In this document: positions 27,849 to 36,113 of the stretch, in pieces
How the letters are laid out: each line of letters opens with the position of its first letter
Numbering within the stretch: the stretch's first letter is position 1
From: Hydrogenophaga sp.
GTDB taxonomy: Bacteria > Pseudomonadota > Gammaproteobacteria > Burkholderiales > Burkholderiaceae_C
NCBI GenBank assembly: GCA_016790705.1
Contig: JAEUOT010000012.1
Span: 1-64,000 of the forward strand
Direction of reading: 5' to 3'
DNA length: 64,000 nucleotides
Program-made: the position numbers and the translations under genes
The notes under the pieces: model-generated
What the model was told of the DNA's origin: nothing
The model's database searches: none
Seen by the model: only the letters and a program-made list of their open reading frames with translations

Positions 27849-28628
27849 TCAGTGGCTGCGCGGGAGCAGCCGGCGGGTGATCAGCAACGGCAGCCGCAGC
27901 ACGAAGCCGATGAACAGCCGCGTGTGCATCCAGGTCAGCAAGGTGTTGTCGCGCAGGTATTTGAAGTGCGACACGCCACCTTCCTCGGCGCTGAGGTATC
28001 GCACCGGGGCGTCGATGTTGACCGGCCGCACGCCGGCCCAGCACAGGCGCACCACCGCCTCGGGGTCGAAGTCGAAGCGGCGCATGAAGCGGTTGCCGCG
28101 CATGATCGTCGCCAGCGGCGCGATGGGGTAGACGCGGAAGCCGTAGAGCGAATCGCCCACGCCCATCCACAGGGTCTCGAGGTTGGCCCAGCCGTTGGAG
28201 ACCTTGCGGCCGTTGACACGCAGGGCGGGCGCCTCGGGGCCGAACACCGGTTTGCCCAGCACCATCGTGCCCGGGTCGCACTGCGAGGCGGCCATGAAGG
28301 CGGGAATCAGATCCGCCGGGTGCTGGCCGTCGGAGTCCATGGTCAGCGCATGCGTGAAGCCTTCGCGCGCGGCCCGTTCGATGCCTTCCAGCACGGCCGA
28401 GCCCTTGCCACTGTTCTGCGGCAGCACGATCACCCGCAGGCCCGGGTCCTGCGCCGCCTCCTGGCGCAGCAACGCGTCGGTGCCGTCGGTGCTGCCGTCC
28501 ACCACGACCCAGACCGGGGTCCATTGCGCGCGCGCCTGCCGCACGGTCTCCAGGACGCGAGGGCCCGGGTTGTAACTCGGAATCAGGACCAGGTGGCTGG
28601 TCGAGGCTGGGGGGGATCGCTCAGTCAT
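27849..28628 (-). CDS. Family 2 glycosyltransferase in pigment operon
   Basis: A 259-residue GT-A protein. N-terminal motif VLIPSYN, VVVDGSTDGT with Asp44, and the DXD-type metal site MDSDGQHP with Asp98 and Asp100 identify the GT2 family, close to the DPM1/polyprenol-phosphate sugar transferase group. A basic and hydrophobic C-terminus may attach it to the membrane. It overlaps the PlsC gene by eight bases. It may add a sugar to the polyene-lipid carrier. Confidence 0.88.
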   Translation of the reverse strand: MTERSPPASTSHLVLIPSYNPGPRVLETVRQARAQWTPVWVVVDGSTDGTDALLRQEAAQDPGLRVIVLPQNSGKGSAVLEGIERAAREGFTHALTMDSDGQHPADLIPAFMAASQCDPGTMVLGKPVFGPEAPALRVNGRKVSNGWANLETLWMGVGDSLYGFRVYPIAPLATIMRGNRFMRRFDFDPEAVVRLCWAGVRPVNIDAPVRYLSAEEGGVSHFKYLRDNTLLTWMHTRLFIGFVLRLPLLITRRLLPRSH

Positions 28629-29397
28629 GATGGGTGGACAGGTCGGGCACGCGAACCTCGCGGCGGAAGCAGGCCTCCAGCTCGGCGGTGAAGGCGCTGT
28701 GGTCGGTCGGGGCGTCAAAGCGCGGGCCCAGGCGGGCCTGGACGACCAGCGGCAGGATAGGGGGGCGAAACAGCGGCCAGGTCTTGCCGAGGTAGGCGGT
28801 CGAGAAATCCAGCAGCACGGTCTGCACCGGCACGCCCGCGCGTCGCGCGACCATGCCCAGCGTGGGCGGGAACGGGTCGACCGGGAAGCTGACCGTGCGG
28901 CTGCCCTCGGGAAACAGCACCAGGTGACCGCCTTCCTGCAGCGCGTCGCAGCCGCGCGCGATGATCTGCAGGATGCCGTCGTTGCGCACATAGCGCGCCA
29001 GCCGCGCGGCCGAGCCGAACAGCGGGTTGTCCATCAGGCTGGCCTTCATCACGCAGACCGCGTTGGGCAGGCGCGAGACCAGGATCACCGCGTCCAGCAA
29101 CGACGGATGGTTGGCCGCGATGATCATGGGCCCTTCGTGGCGCAGCTGTTCGATGGCGCTGAAGTCGAAGCGGCAGCCGCACACGGCCTGCAGCAGCCGC
29201 AGGTAGATGCGAAAACCGAAGCTGATCGCACGTCGTCCGAGCTGCCGGCCGAACGACCGGGGCAGCACCGGATAGAGCAGCATCGCGAACGGCAGCCAGA
29301 ACAGGCAGAGCGCCGCCAGGCTGCCCAGACCGATGTGCATGGCGATGCGCTCGTACAGCCACCACAGCGGGCCGCGCGCGCGGGACGGATCACTCAT
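28621..29397 (-). CDS. PlsC-type 1-acylglycerol-phosphate acyltransferase-like protein
   Basis: A 258-residue membrane-bound acyltransferase. The catalytic HX4D motif is NHPSLLD (96-102) and the FPEGSR motif is at 161-166; a hydrophobic N-terminal segment at about 23-45 would anchor it. In aryl-polyene clusters such enzymes join the polyene acyl chain to a lipid. The start at 29397 overlaps the MipA-like stop by eight bases. It belongs to a different fold family from the LpxL-like enzyme in the first half, so the cluster carries two acyl-transfer steps. Confidence 0.9.
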   Translation of the reverse strand: MSDPSRARGPLWWLYERIAMHIGLGSLAALCLFWLPFAMLLYPVLPRSFGRQLGRRAISFGFRIYLRLLQAVCGCRFDFSAIEQLRHEGPMIIAANHPSLLDAVILVSRLPNAVCVMKASLMDNPLFGSAARLARYVRNDGILQIIARGCDALQEGGHLVLFPEGSRTVSFPVDPFPPTLGMVARRAGVPVQTVLLDFSTAYLGKTWPLFRPPILPLVVQARLGPRFDAPTDHSAFTAELEACFRREVRVPDLSTHHD

Positions 29398-30247
29398 CGA
29401 CCCGCACGCGTTCGGCCGACTCCCCGAGGATCCAGGAGACCGCGACGCCGCCCGCGACGTAGTTGCGCGTGCGTACCAGCGGGCTGTCGGCGAAGGTCGC
29501 GCCGCGCAGGCTGTCATAGCGCAGGAAGGCGCCGACCCAGGTCTTGTCGTACCGCTTGGAGACACCCAGGATGTACTGCATGCCGGCAAAGCCACCCTTG
29601 GCCTGGTAGGCCGGGCGGGTCGCCGTCGCGTTGGCGGCGTCGACGCCGTAGAAGTACTGGTGCTGCTTGCGGTCGCCGAACAACGGACCGACCTGCATGC
29701 CGGCGTTCCAGTCGGTGAGACCGGGAAGGCCGCCGAAATCCACGTTCAGCTTGGGGTGGAACACCCAGCCGATGCTTTTGGGGTGGCGTTCGAGGGTGAA
29801 CGCGGCGCGCAAGGGCACCAGCAGCTTCAGCTCCTGGCGCCGGTTCTCCGACTGCCACAGCGTGAGGTTCAGTTGCGGACCGACCTCGACGTTGGCGCGC
29901 AGGTCGGGCATGCCCTCGCGCACGTGGATGTCCCGGCTGTAGGCCGGCGGCGACAGGGCGCCGGAGACGGTCAGCTTCAAGCGGTCGGTCTCGAAGAGCT
30001 GTGCCCGCACGCCCTCCCTGTCCGCCTTGAGGAACTCGCCGCGGTACACGAAATAGGGCGTGGGCAGCACGAAGGCCTGTCGCTGGTCGGAGCCGCGATA
30101 GGCCGGGAAACTCACCGTGGCGACACCCACGCCGGCCTCCCACAGCGGCTTTTCCACGTCGGCCCATGCCGACCCGGCCAGGGTCGGGCCCAGGACCAGG
30201 GCGGCCAGCAAGGCCAGCGGCTTCGGAGCGGAATACGGTCGCTTCAT
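29390..30247 (-). CDS. MipA/OmpV-family outer membrane protein in pigment operon
   Basis: A 285-residue protein with a signal peptide ending GSAWA (about residue 29). The mature protein is a run of amphipathic beta strands, with YRGSDQRQ and PTPYFVYRGEFLKADREG typical of the MipA/OmpV family, and should form an outer-membrane beta barrel. It overlaps both neighbours. In this operon it could be the outer-membrane docking or transfer partner for the pigment, beyond the LolA-like carrier and MMPL pump of the first half. That job is inferred. Confidence 0.85.
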   Translation of the reverse strand: MKRPYSAPKPLALLAALVLGPTLAGSAWADVEKPLWEAGVGVATVSFPAYRGSDQRQAFVLPTPYFVYRGEFLKADREGVRAQLFETDRLKLTVSGALSPPAYSRDIHVREGMPDLRANVEVGPQLNLTLWQSENRRQELKLLVPLRAAFTLERHPKSIGWVFHPKLNVDFGGLPGLTDWNAGMQVGPLFGDRKQHQYFYGVDAANATATRPAYQAKGGFAGMQYILGVSKRYDKTWVGAFLRYDSLRGATFADSPLVRTRNYVAGGVAVSWILGESAERVRVDE

Positions 30248-31581
30248 GCGTTGTACACGGCGGGGTCGTCCACCTTGCGGATGTTGAAACGGCGGCGCTG
30301 CCAGGCCTGGAACGCCCGCCGGGGCTGCGTGATGTTGGCGAAGTAGTACAGGCCCTTGAAGAACAGGATCGAGCGCCAGATCGGGGTCTTGCCGAACACG
30401 TCGCCGGCCAGCACCGAAAGGATGGCCTCCTTGACGCGCAGCACATTGCGCGGACCCATGAGGAAGTCGCGCATGATGGGATTGGTGACGCGGTAGATGA
30501 ACCAGGAGAACTCCTTGGGGCCGTGGCGCATCACGCGGTCGAAGCGCTTGAGGGCCGCGCCGGTCTGTGCCGGCTGGCGCAGGCAGGTGTCGATGGTGTC
30601 CGCGCCGACGACCGCGCTGTGCATCGCCAGCCAGACGCCCGATGAAAAGACAGGATCGATGAACGCATAGGCGTCGCCGAGCATGAGGTAGCTCTGGCCA
30701 TGGTTGCGTTCGGAAACGTAAGAGAAGTTGCCGGTGGCTTCCACCGGGCTGACCTGCGTCGCCATCGACAGGCGCTCGGCCAGCGGCGGACAGGTCGCGA
30801 TGTTGTCCGTCAGGAACTGCTGCAGGCTGCGCGATCCCTTGGTCTTCATGTGGTACGGCCAGGTGACCATGCCGATGCTGGTCGTGCCGTTGGTCAGCGG
30901 AATGAACCAGAACCAGCCGTGGGCGAACCAGAAGATGCGGATGTTGCCCTCGTCGTATCCTTCGCCCCGCGAGGTGCCGTCGAAATGGGCGTAGATCGCC
31001 GAGCTGTTGTGACGCGGGTTGCGGTGCTTGATGCGGAAGCGGTTGGCCAGAAAGGTGTCGCGGCCCGAGGCGTCCACCACGAAGCGGGCCCGCCATTGCA
31101 GCGACCGGCCCTCGTCGTCCACCGCGCGCACATCGGCGCCGCCTTCGGCCAGGAACTCGACGGCGGTGACCTTCACGCCCTCGAAGGCCTGCGCGCCCTT
31201 GTCACGGGCGTTGCGGAACAGGATCTGGTCGAAATCGGCGCGCCGCACCTGGTAGGCGTGCGGCATGGACTTGTCCCAGGCGTCGGCGAAATAGAAGGTC
31301 TGCGAGCGGCCGTGTTCCATCGAGACGAATTCGGCGCCCGGCTTGTACATGCCGATGGCCTTGATCTCGTCGGCAATGCCCATCTTCTCGAACAGGGGCA
31401 GGTTGGCCGGCAACAGCGATTCGCCGATGTGAAAACGCGGGTGGTGGGCCTTTTCGAGCAGCACCACCTGGTGCCCTTTTTCAGCGAGAAGACTGGCGAC
31501 AGTGGCACCCGCCGGGCCACCGCCGATGACGAGAACATCGCAGGAAAGGCTGCCTGCTTCTGCCTGGGCCGGGGAGTTCAT
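30244..31581 (-). CDS. Flavin-dependent halogenase-like oxidoreductase 1
   Basis: A 445-residue FAD protein. Dinucleotide motif GGGPAG (20-25); the expected catalytic lysine is Lys80 in YKPGAEF; the halogenase motif WxWxIP reads WFWFIP (223-228); and the second halogenase motif FxxPxxSxG reads FIDPVFSSG (307-315). All four features fit a working halogenase that uses reduced FAD, a halide and O2 to halogenate an activated aromatic ring. The start at 31581 gives a compact N-terminus. No dedicated flavin reductase is seen, so a cellular one must serve. Confidence 0.87.
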   Translation of the reverse strand: MNSPAQAEAGSLSCDVLVIGGGPAGATVASLLAEKGHQVVLLEKAHHPRFHIGESLLPANLPLFEKMGIADEIKAIGMYKPGAEFVSMEHGRSQTFYFADAWDKSMPHAYQVRRADFDQILFRNARDKGAQAFEGVKVTAVEFLAEGGADVRAVDDEGRSLQWRARFVVDASGRDTFLANRFRIKHRNPRHNSSAIYAHFDGTSRGEGYDEGNIRIFWFAHGWFWFIPLTNGTTSIGMVTWPYHMKTKGSRSLQQFLTDNIATCPPLAERLSMATQVSPVEATGNFSYVSERNHGQSYLMLGDAYAFIDPVFSSGVWLAMHSAVVGADTIDTCLRQPAQTGAALKRFDRVMRHGPKEFSWFIYRVTNPIMRDFLMGPRNVLRVKEAILSVLAGDVFGKTPIWRSILFFKGLYYFANITQPRRAFQAWQRRRFNIRKVDDPAVYNA

Positions 31582-31656
31582 GATGGGTCTCGGACGTGCG
31601 GTGCAGAGGCCGCCGGGAGGGAGCCGACGGCTGCCCTCCATCATAGTGGCTCGGTG

Positions 31657-33285
31657 TCAGGCCACGGCGACAGGCAGCATGGGGGCGGCGCCCTCGGGAC
31701 AGTGGTGCTCGGCCACCCGTTCTGCCAGCGATCCGGCATCCAGCGCCGGATGCTCGCTCAGCGCGCGAGCCAGGATTTCCGCGGCCAGCGCATGCAGCCT
31801 GTCGTGGGAGTCCCGGATGCGCTGGACGAAGGCGTCGCTGTCCAGGGTGTCGTTGAGGCTGCGATTGAGTTCGGCGAACCACGGCAGCGCCGCCTGGTCC
31901 AGCATCACAGGCGGGTTGCGCCGTGCGCTCACGCCCGACCAGGTGCGCAGGAACGCCTGCACCGCAGCGTTGAGCGCCTGGCAGCGCGCCAGTTGGGGCT
32001 GCAGCGCGGCCATCGAACCCAGGTCGGTCAGGCGGTCGTGGAATACGAACTGTGCCAGCACGCCCCAGTAGTAGCTGTAGTCCCAGATCACTTTGACCGG
32101 CAACACCTCGGGGTCGCCGAAGATGGCGTACTGATCCTGGTACAGGGTCAGGGTGCTGTCGTAGAACGAGTGCAGCAGTTGGTCGAACACCTGCGCCCGG
32201 GCGCCCAGGCGCCCACCCTGGCGGTCAGTCGCGATCAGTTCGGTGATGAAGGTGTTGCTGATGCCGATGAAGTCGCTGCCGGGCGAGTAGAACGGGTCCA
32301 GGAACAGGCCCGCCTCGCCGGTCAGGGCCCAGCGGTCGGCCGAGAAGAGCTGGCGGCAGCCGTAGGAGAAGCGCTTGAAGAAGGCGAAGTCCTGCAGCAG
32401 GTGGCGCTTGCCGTCGAGCTCGTCGAACAGCAGCGGCTGGTGGACGCGGAACCAGTCCATGGCCTTTTCGAAGGTGTCCATGGACGCCAGCGGGTGGTGG
32501 GCCGGGTCGGCCACGATGCCGACCGAGTGCGAGCCGGAGGACAGCGGGATCAGCCAGACCCAGTAGCCGGCACCGACGAGGTGGTTGGTGGACAGCCAGC
32601 GCGCCGGCGGGTCGCAGCGCTCGCGCCAGGCCATGTTGTCGGTCCAGCGGTCGATTTCGATGCGGTCCTTGATGCGGAACCACACCGCGTGTGCGGCATG
32701 GTCGTTGGGCTCGGCCAGTCCCAGTTTGCGCTTGATCAGGCCGGCGCGGCCGCAGGCGTCGACCACCCATCGGGCGGTGACGCTGTGCGATTCAGCGCCG
32801 AGGCTGAACGCGACGCGGTGCATCGCGGCGGGGTCCTGCTCGCTGCCGGCCAGGTCCAGGCTGCGCACCAGCGAGCCTTCGATCACCTCGATGCCGCGCC
32901 GACGGGCTTCGGCGACCAGGAAATTCTCGAAGATGCCCCGGTCGATCTGGTAGCTCGGGACCGACAGGTGGCGGCTGGCGCCGATTTCGGTCACCTGGTC
33001 CAGGTCGCGCCGGCCCTCGGAGAAGAAGAAGCGGAACCCGAACTTGCGCAGGTGCTTCTCGCGCAGGTGATCACCGAGGCCGATGACTTTGTCGAAGTAG
33101 TGGGCGCCGATTTCGACGGTCGATTCGCCCACCTTGTGCGCGGCCTCGGGCGCGGGCAGGCCGCGCCGTTCGAGCACCAGCACGTCAATGGTGGGGTCGC
33201 GCCGCTTGAGTTGCATCGCCAGCGTCAGGCCTGCCAGGCCGCCGCCCAGGATCACGACGTCGCGTGGGGAGGGTGGGTGTTCCAT
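31657..33285 (-). CDS. Flavin-dependent halogenase-like oxidoreductase 2
   Basis: A 542-residue FAD protein, clearly diverged from halogenase 1. It has GGGLAG (14-19), the motif WVWLIP (242-247) as WxWxIP, FLDPFYSPG (328-336) as FxxPxxSxG, and a lysine at 81 in RKFGFRF where the catalytic lysine is expected. Its C-terminal region after about 345 is longer and holds a large helical extension. The ATG at 33285 was preferred over an overlapping GTG at 33318. It may halogenate another position or another substrate than halogenase 1; some members of this family act as plain monooxygenases. Confidence 0.85.
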   Translation of the reverse strand: MEHPPSPRDVVILGGGLAGLTLAMQLKRRDPTIDVLVLERRGLPAPEAAHKVGESTVEIGAHYFDKVIGLGDHLREKHLRKFGFRFFFSEGRRDLDQVTEIGASRHLSVPSYQIDRGIFENFLVAEARRRGIEVIEGSLVRSLDLAGSEQDPAAMHRVAFSLGAESHSVTARWVVDACGRAGLIKRKLGLAEPNDHAAHAVWFRIKDRIEIDRWTDNMAWRERCDPPARWLSTNHLVGAGYWVWLIPLSSGSHSVGIVADPAHHPLASMDTFEKAMDWFRVHQPLLFDELDGKRHLLQDFAFFKRFSYGCRQLFSADRWALTGEAGLFLDPFYSPGSDFIGISNTFITELIATDRQGGRLGARAQVFDQLLHSFYDSTLTLYQDQYAIFGDPEVLPVKVIWDYSYYWGVLAQFVFHDRLTDLGSMAALQPQLARCQALNAAVQAFLRTWSGVSARRNPPVMLDQAALPWFAELNRSLNDTLDSDAFVQRIRDSHDRLHALAAEILARALSEHPALDAGSLAERVAEHHCPEGAAPMLPVAVA

Positions 33286-33314
33286 GGGCGCAGTATCGCC
33301 GCAATCCTGCCCCT

Positions 33315-34112
33315 TCACGGGCAGTAGCGCAGGGACAGCGACTGGTGGGTGCCGAGCGGCCAGGCGCCTTCTGCCGCCTCACGGCGGGCCAGCCACTCGA
33401 ACATCGGCAGGGCGGCCGCCATGGCGTTTCGCTGCAGCGGCTGCACCTGTGCGCCCTGCGGTTCGGGGGGCGGGACCGGATGCGAGGTGACGGTGGCCGT
33501 GAGGCTGGCGTTCGGGTGGCCATCACCGTGTGGCGCCAGCACCAGCGCCACCGCGAGCGCGGATTCGCTGGCGGTGGTGTGGGTCAGAGCGCCGACGGCT
33601 GCGGTGTCGTAGGCCACATAGAGCACCGGCTGCTGCTCGGCTTCACACTGCACCAGCGCTTCCAGCAGGCCTTGGGCGAAGCTGCATGCGGCGCCGCTGA
33701 CGGCGGTGTGGGCGTGGCCGTTGTGGTTGAGCTGGCTCCAGAAGCCGGCGGGCGCGTTGTGGATCGAATGGAGGAACCGGGTCGGCGAAACCAGCGTGGG
33801 GGTGTGCACCAGCGTCCGGCAGAGGTCGTCTATCACCGGCAGGTCGCCGTGGGTCGAGGCAAACACGGCCAGCAGGCTGCCCGGGTCGCGCCCGCTGGCC
33901 GCCACAGCCTCCTCGGCGGCGGCCAGCGCCAGCGCGACGGTCTGGGGCGCGCGTCGGCGCTCGGCCGGGGGCAGCCGCGCGGGTGGCGGAATGGGACAGG
34001 GGGGCTGCACGGGTGCCAGGCGGCCGCTGAGCACCTCGCCCGCCACCGCCCAGCCGGGCATGAAGGGCGCCCAGAGCGAGACGCCTTCGATGCTGGCGCG
34101 AAGGGGGGTCAT
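33315..34112 (-). CDS. KS-like chain-length factor 2 (Cys retained)
   Basis: A 265-residue PF13723-type protein, paralogue of CLF 1 with the same SPTRF...HNAPAGFW core. The nucleophile position reads GAACSFAQG, so a Cys is present where CLF 1 has Ala, but as in CLF 1 the His motifs of a true KS are missing because the second half is absent. It pairs with the KS encoded just before it (four-base ATGA overlap). The retained Cys may be a relic. Confidence 0.85.
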   Translation of the reverse strand: MTPLRASIEGVSLWAPFMPGWAVAGEVLSGRLAPVQPPCPIPPPARLPPAERRRAPQTVALALAAAEEAVAASGRDPGSLLAVFASTHGDLPVIDDLCRTLVHTPTLVSPTRFLHSIHNAPAGFWSQLNHNGHAHTAVSGAACSFAQGLLEALVQCEAEQQPVLYVAYDTAAVGALTHTTASESALAVALVLAPHGDGHPNASLTATVTSHPVPPPEPQGAQVQPLQRNAMAAALPMFEWLARREAAEGAWPLGTHQSLSLRYCP

Positions 34113-35314
34113 GCGCCGGCTCCGCGCCCGAACAGCAGGACGGAATTGCTGCCGCCGAAGGCGAAGGCGTGACTGGCCGCGCAGCCGATGTCTTGCCGCA
34201 CCGGACGGAGCAACAGGTGGTGGGCCATGGCGGGTTCCGGTGTCCGGGTCTGCACGGTGCCGGGCAGCAGGCCGTCGCGCAGCGCCAGCAGGGTGAACAC
34301 GGCGCCGAGCGCGCCGGCTGCGCCCAGCGTGTGGCCGGTCATGCCCTTGGTCGAACTGGCGGGCGTGCCCGGCGCAAAGCGTTGCGCGATTAGCCGGGCC
34401 TCGACCTCGTCGTTCTTGGGCGTGGCGGTGCCGTGCAGGTGCAGGTAGCCGATGTCCGCGGTCGTCAGGCCGGCCCGCTTCAGCGCCATCTCCAGCGCTG
34501 CGGCCGCACCCACGCCCTCCGGGTCTGGCGCGGAGAGGTGGTGCGCGTCGCTGGACTCGCCGTGACCCAGCAGCAGCAGATCGCCGTCACCGCGCTCCAG
34601 CAGGGCGAACGCGGCCGCTTCGCCGATGCTGATGCCCTGACGGTTCACGTCGAACGGTCGGCAGGGCTCGGGCGACACCAGCTGAAGCGCGTGAAACCCG
34701 AACAGCACGCTGCCGCAGAGGCTGTCCACGCCGCCGACCACCGCCGCGTCCGCCAGGCCCAGGCGAATCAGGCGCTCGGCGGCGGCAAAGGCCTTGGCGC
34801 TGGAGGAACAGGCGGTCGAGATGCTCAGTTCGATGCCCTGCAGACCCAGGGCCTCTTTCACGAAACCGGTGAGTGAGTGCAGGGTGTGCAGGCTGCGGTT
34901 GTCCGGCTGGGGTGGAAAACGACCGGTGACCGCCAGCGCCGCGTAGCCGTCCTCGGTTTCCCCGATGCTGGCGGTGGACGAACCCAGGACGAGGGCGACG
35001 CGCCCGGCGCCGTGGCGAGCGACCGCCTGCGCGACGCTCTCTGCGAAGCCATCCGCCAGCAGACCCCGCCAGGCCAGGCGGTTGTTGCGGCAATCCCAGT
35101 GTGAAAACCGGCCGGGCAGCGCCTGCTCAAGCCCGTCCACGCGACCGACCCAGGTCTGCGGCGCCTCCACCAAGGGCCGCGCGCCGAAGTCGTGGAGTCC
35201 CAGCGGTTGCAGCCCACTGCGTCCCGACGCGACCGCAGCCTGCATCGCCTGGCAGCCGTCGCCCAGCGCGGAGACGGCGGTGAAGGCGCTGACACGAAGG
35301 GGAGGGATGGGCAC
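34109..35314 (-). CDS. Ketosynthase of KS/CLF pair 2
   Basis: A 401-residue KS with Cys169 in STACSSSAK, His294 in HLHGTAT and His328 in GMTGHTLGAAG. It is a close relative of the KS at 19689-20891 and shares its CRNNRL segment. Translation starts at a GTG at 35314, the first codon that gives a normal KS N-terminus (PIPPLRVSAF); the upstream frame overlaps the divergent promoter. It is the first gene of pigment operon 2 on the minus strand and is coupled to CLF 2. Confidence 0.9.
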   Translation of the reverse strand: MPIPPLRVSAFTAVSALGDGCQAMQAAVASGRSGLQPLGLHDFGARPLVEAPQTWVGRVDGLEQALPGRFSHWDCRNNRLAWRGLLADGFAESVAQAVARHGAGRVALVLGSSTASIGETEDGYAALAVTGRFPPQPDNRSLHTLHSLTGFVKEALGLQGIELSISTACSSSAKAFAAAERLIRLGLADAAVVGGVDSLCGSVLFGFHALQLVSPEPCRPFDVNRQGISIGEAAAFALLERGDGDLLLLGHGESSDAHHLSAPDPEGVGAAAALEMALKRAGLTTADIGYLHLHGTATPKNDEVEARLIAQRFAPGTPASSTKGMTGHTLGAAGALGAVFTLLALRDGLLPGTVQTRTPEPAMAHHLLLRPVRQDIGCAASHAFAFGGSNSVLLFGRGAGA

Positions 35315-35348
35315 GGCTGGCGAAGGGGTGACAGGATGGGCTGGCGCA

Positions 35349-35354
35349 TTGTAG
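35349..35354 (-). promoter_or_regulatory. Candidate -10 box of pigment operon 2
   Basis: On the minus strand the hexamer TACAAT lies 35 bp upstream of the KS GTG start, giving a leader of about 28 bases if transcription starts normally. The -35 region is poor. The identical hexamer before operon 1 at 10781-10786 suggests the two operons are controlled alike, but six bases alone are weak evidence. Confidence 0.4.
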
Positions 35355-35391
35355 GGAGCGGATGCAGGCGCCCGTGCCCGCCCGGCTCGGT

Positions 35392-35397
35392 AAAATT
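35392..35397 (+). promoter_or_regulatory. Candidate -10 box for COG4648-like gene and dnaE
   Basis: A TAAAAT hexamer sits 27 bp upstream of the ATG at 35424 in a small AT-rich patch (GGTAAAATTTCG). No convincing -35 box is seen. It is divergent from the operon 2 promoter 40 bp away, so the two may share regulation. Confidence 0.35.
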
Positions 35398-35423
35398 TCG
35401 GGCTTTCCCCCGAGCTGTCCACC

Positions 35424-36104
35424 ATGCGTTTGCCCAACACCTTCGATGCCGACCGTCCCGCTGCGGGACATGGGTGGAAAGCCGTCGCCGTGGTGCTGGT
35501 CGCCGTTGCCTGGGCCTGGGCGGCGCATGTCGCCAGTTCCCAGGGCGAGCCGGCGGCCTGGGGGGTCCTGCTGGCGATCCTGCCAGCGAGCACCGCCGTG
35601 GTGGTGGCGCTGTGGCGCACCACGCGGCGATGGATTGCGGTGGCGCTGGCGGCAGGACTGGCGATCGCGCTGGCGACGCTCTGGCCGTGGTTGCTGACGC
35701 AGGTGGCCCTGCTGTTCCTGGTCGAGCAACTGGGGGTCTATGCGCTGCTGGCCGCGCTGTTCGGCCGTTCCCTTCGCGGGCCGGGCGAATCGCTGGTGAC
35801 CCAATTGGCCCGACGGGTCCATGGCGGCGTGCTGTCGGCCGCCCAGGAGCGCTACACGCGCAAGGTGACGGTGGCCTGGACGCTGTATTTCATCGGGATC
35901 GGGCTGCTGTCGGTGCTGCTGTTTGTCTTTGCGCCGCCCGCAGTCTGGTCCCTGTTCGCGAACGTGTTGGCCGGTCCGTTGATCGGACTGATGTTCGTGG
36001 CCGAATTCCTGTGCCGTCGCGTGGCGCTTGCAGGCGAAGACAACGCCGGTTTTGCCGACGCCATCCGGGCCTGGAAGGCCCACAACGCCCAGAAGGCACC
36101 CTGA
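35424..36104 (+). CDS. COG4648-like membrane protein
   Basis: A 226-residue integral membrane protein with about six hydrophobic segments (roughly 19-40, 44-62, 66-88, 90-112, 150-170 and 175-192) and a charged C-terminus. The ARRVHGGVLSAAQERYTRKVT loop between helices is typical of COG4648 proteins, which occur within many aryl-polyene clusters. It is divergent from pigment operon 2 and only nine bases ahead of dnaE, so it likely shares a transcript with dnaE. Its role is unknown. Confidence 0.75.
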   Translation: MRLPNTFDADRPAAGHGWKAVAVVLVAVAWAWAAHVASSQGEPAAWGVLLAILPASTAVVVALWRTTRRWIAVALAAGLAIALATLWPWLLTQVALLFLVEQLGVYALLAALFGRSLRGPGESLVTQLARRVHGGVLSAAQERYTRKVTVAWTLYFIGIGLLSVLLFVFAPPAVWSLFANVLAGPLIGLMFVAEFLCRRVALAGEDNAGFADAIRAWKAHNAQKAP

Positions 36105-36113
36105 TTCCCCCCG

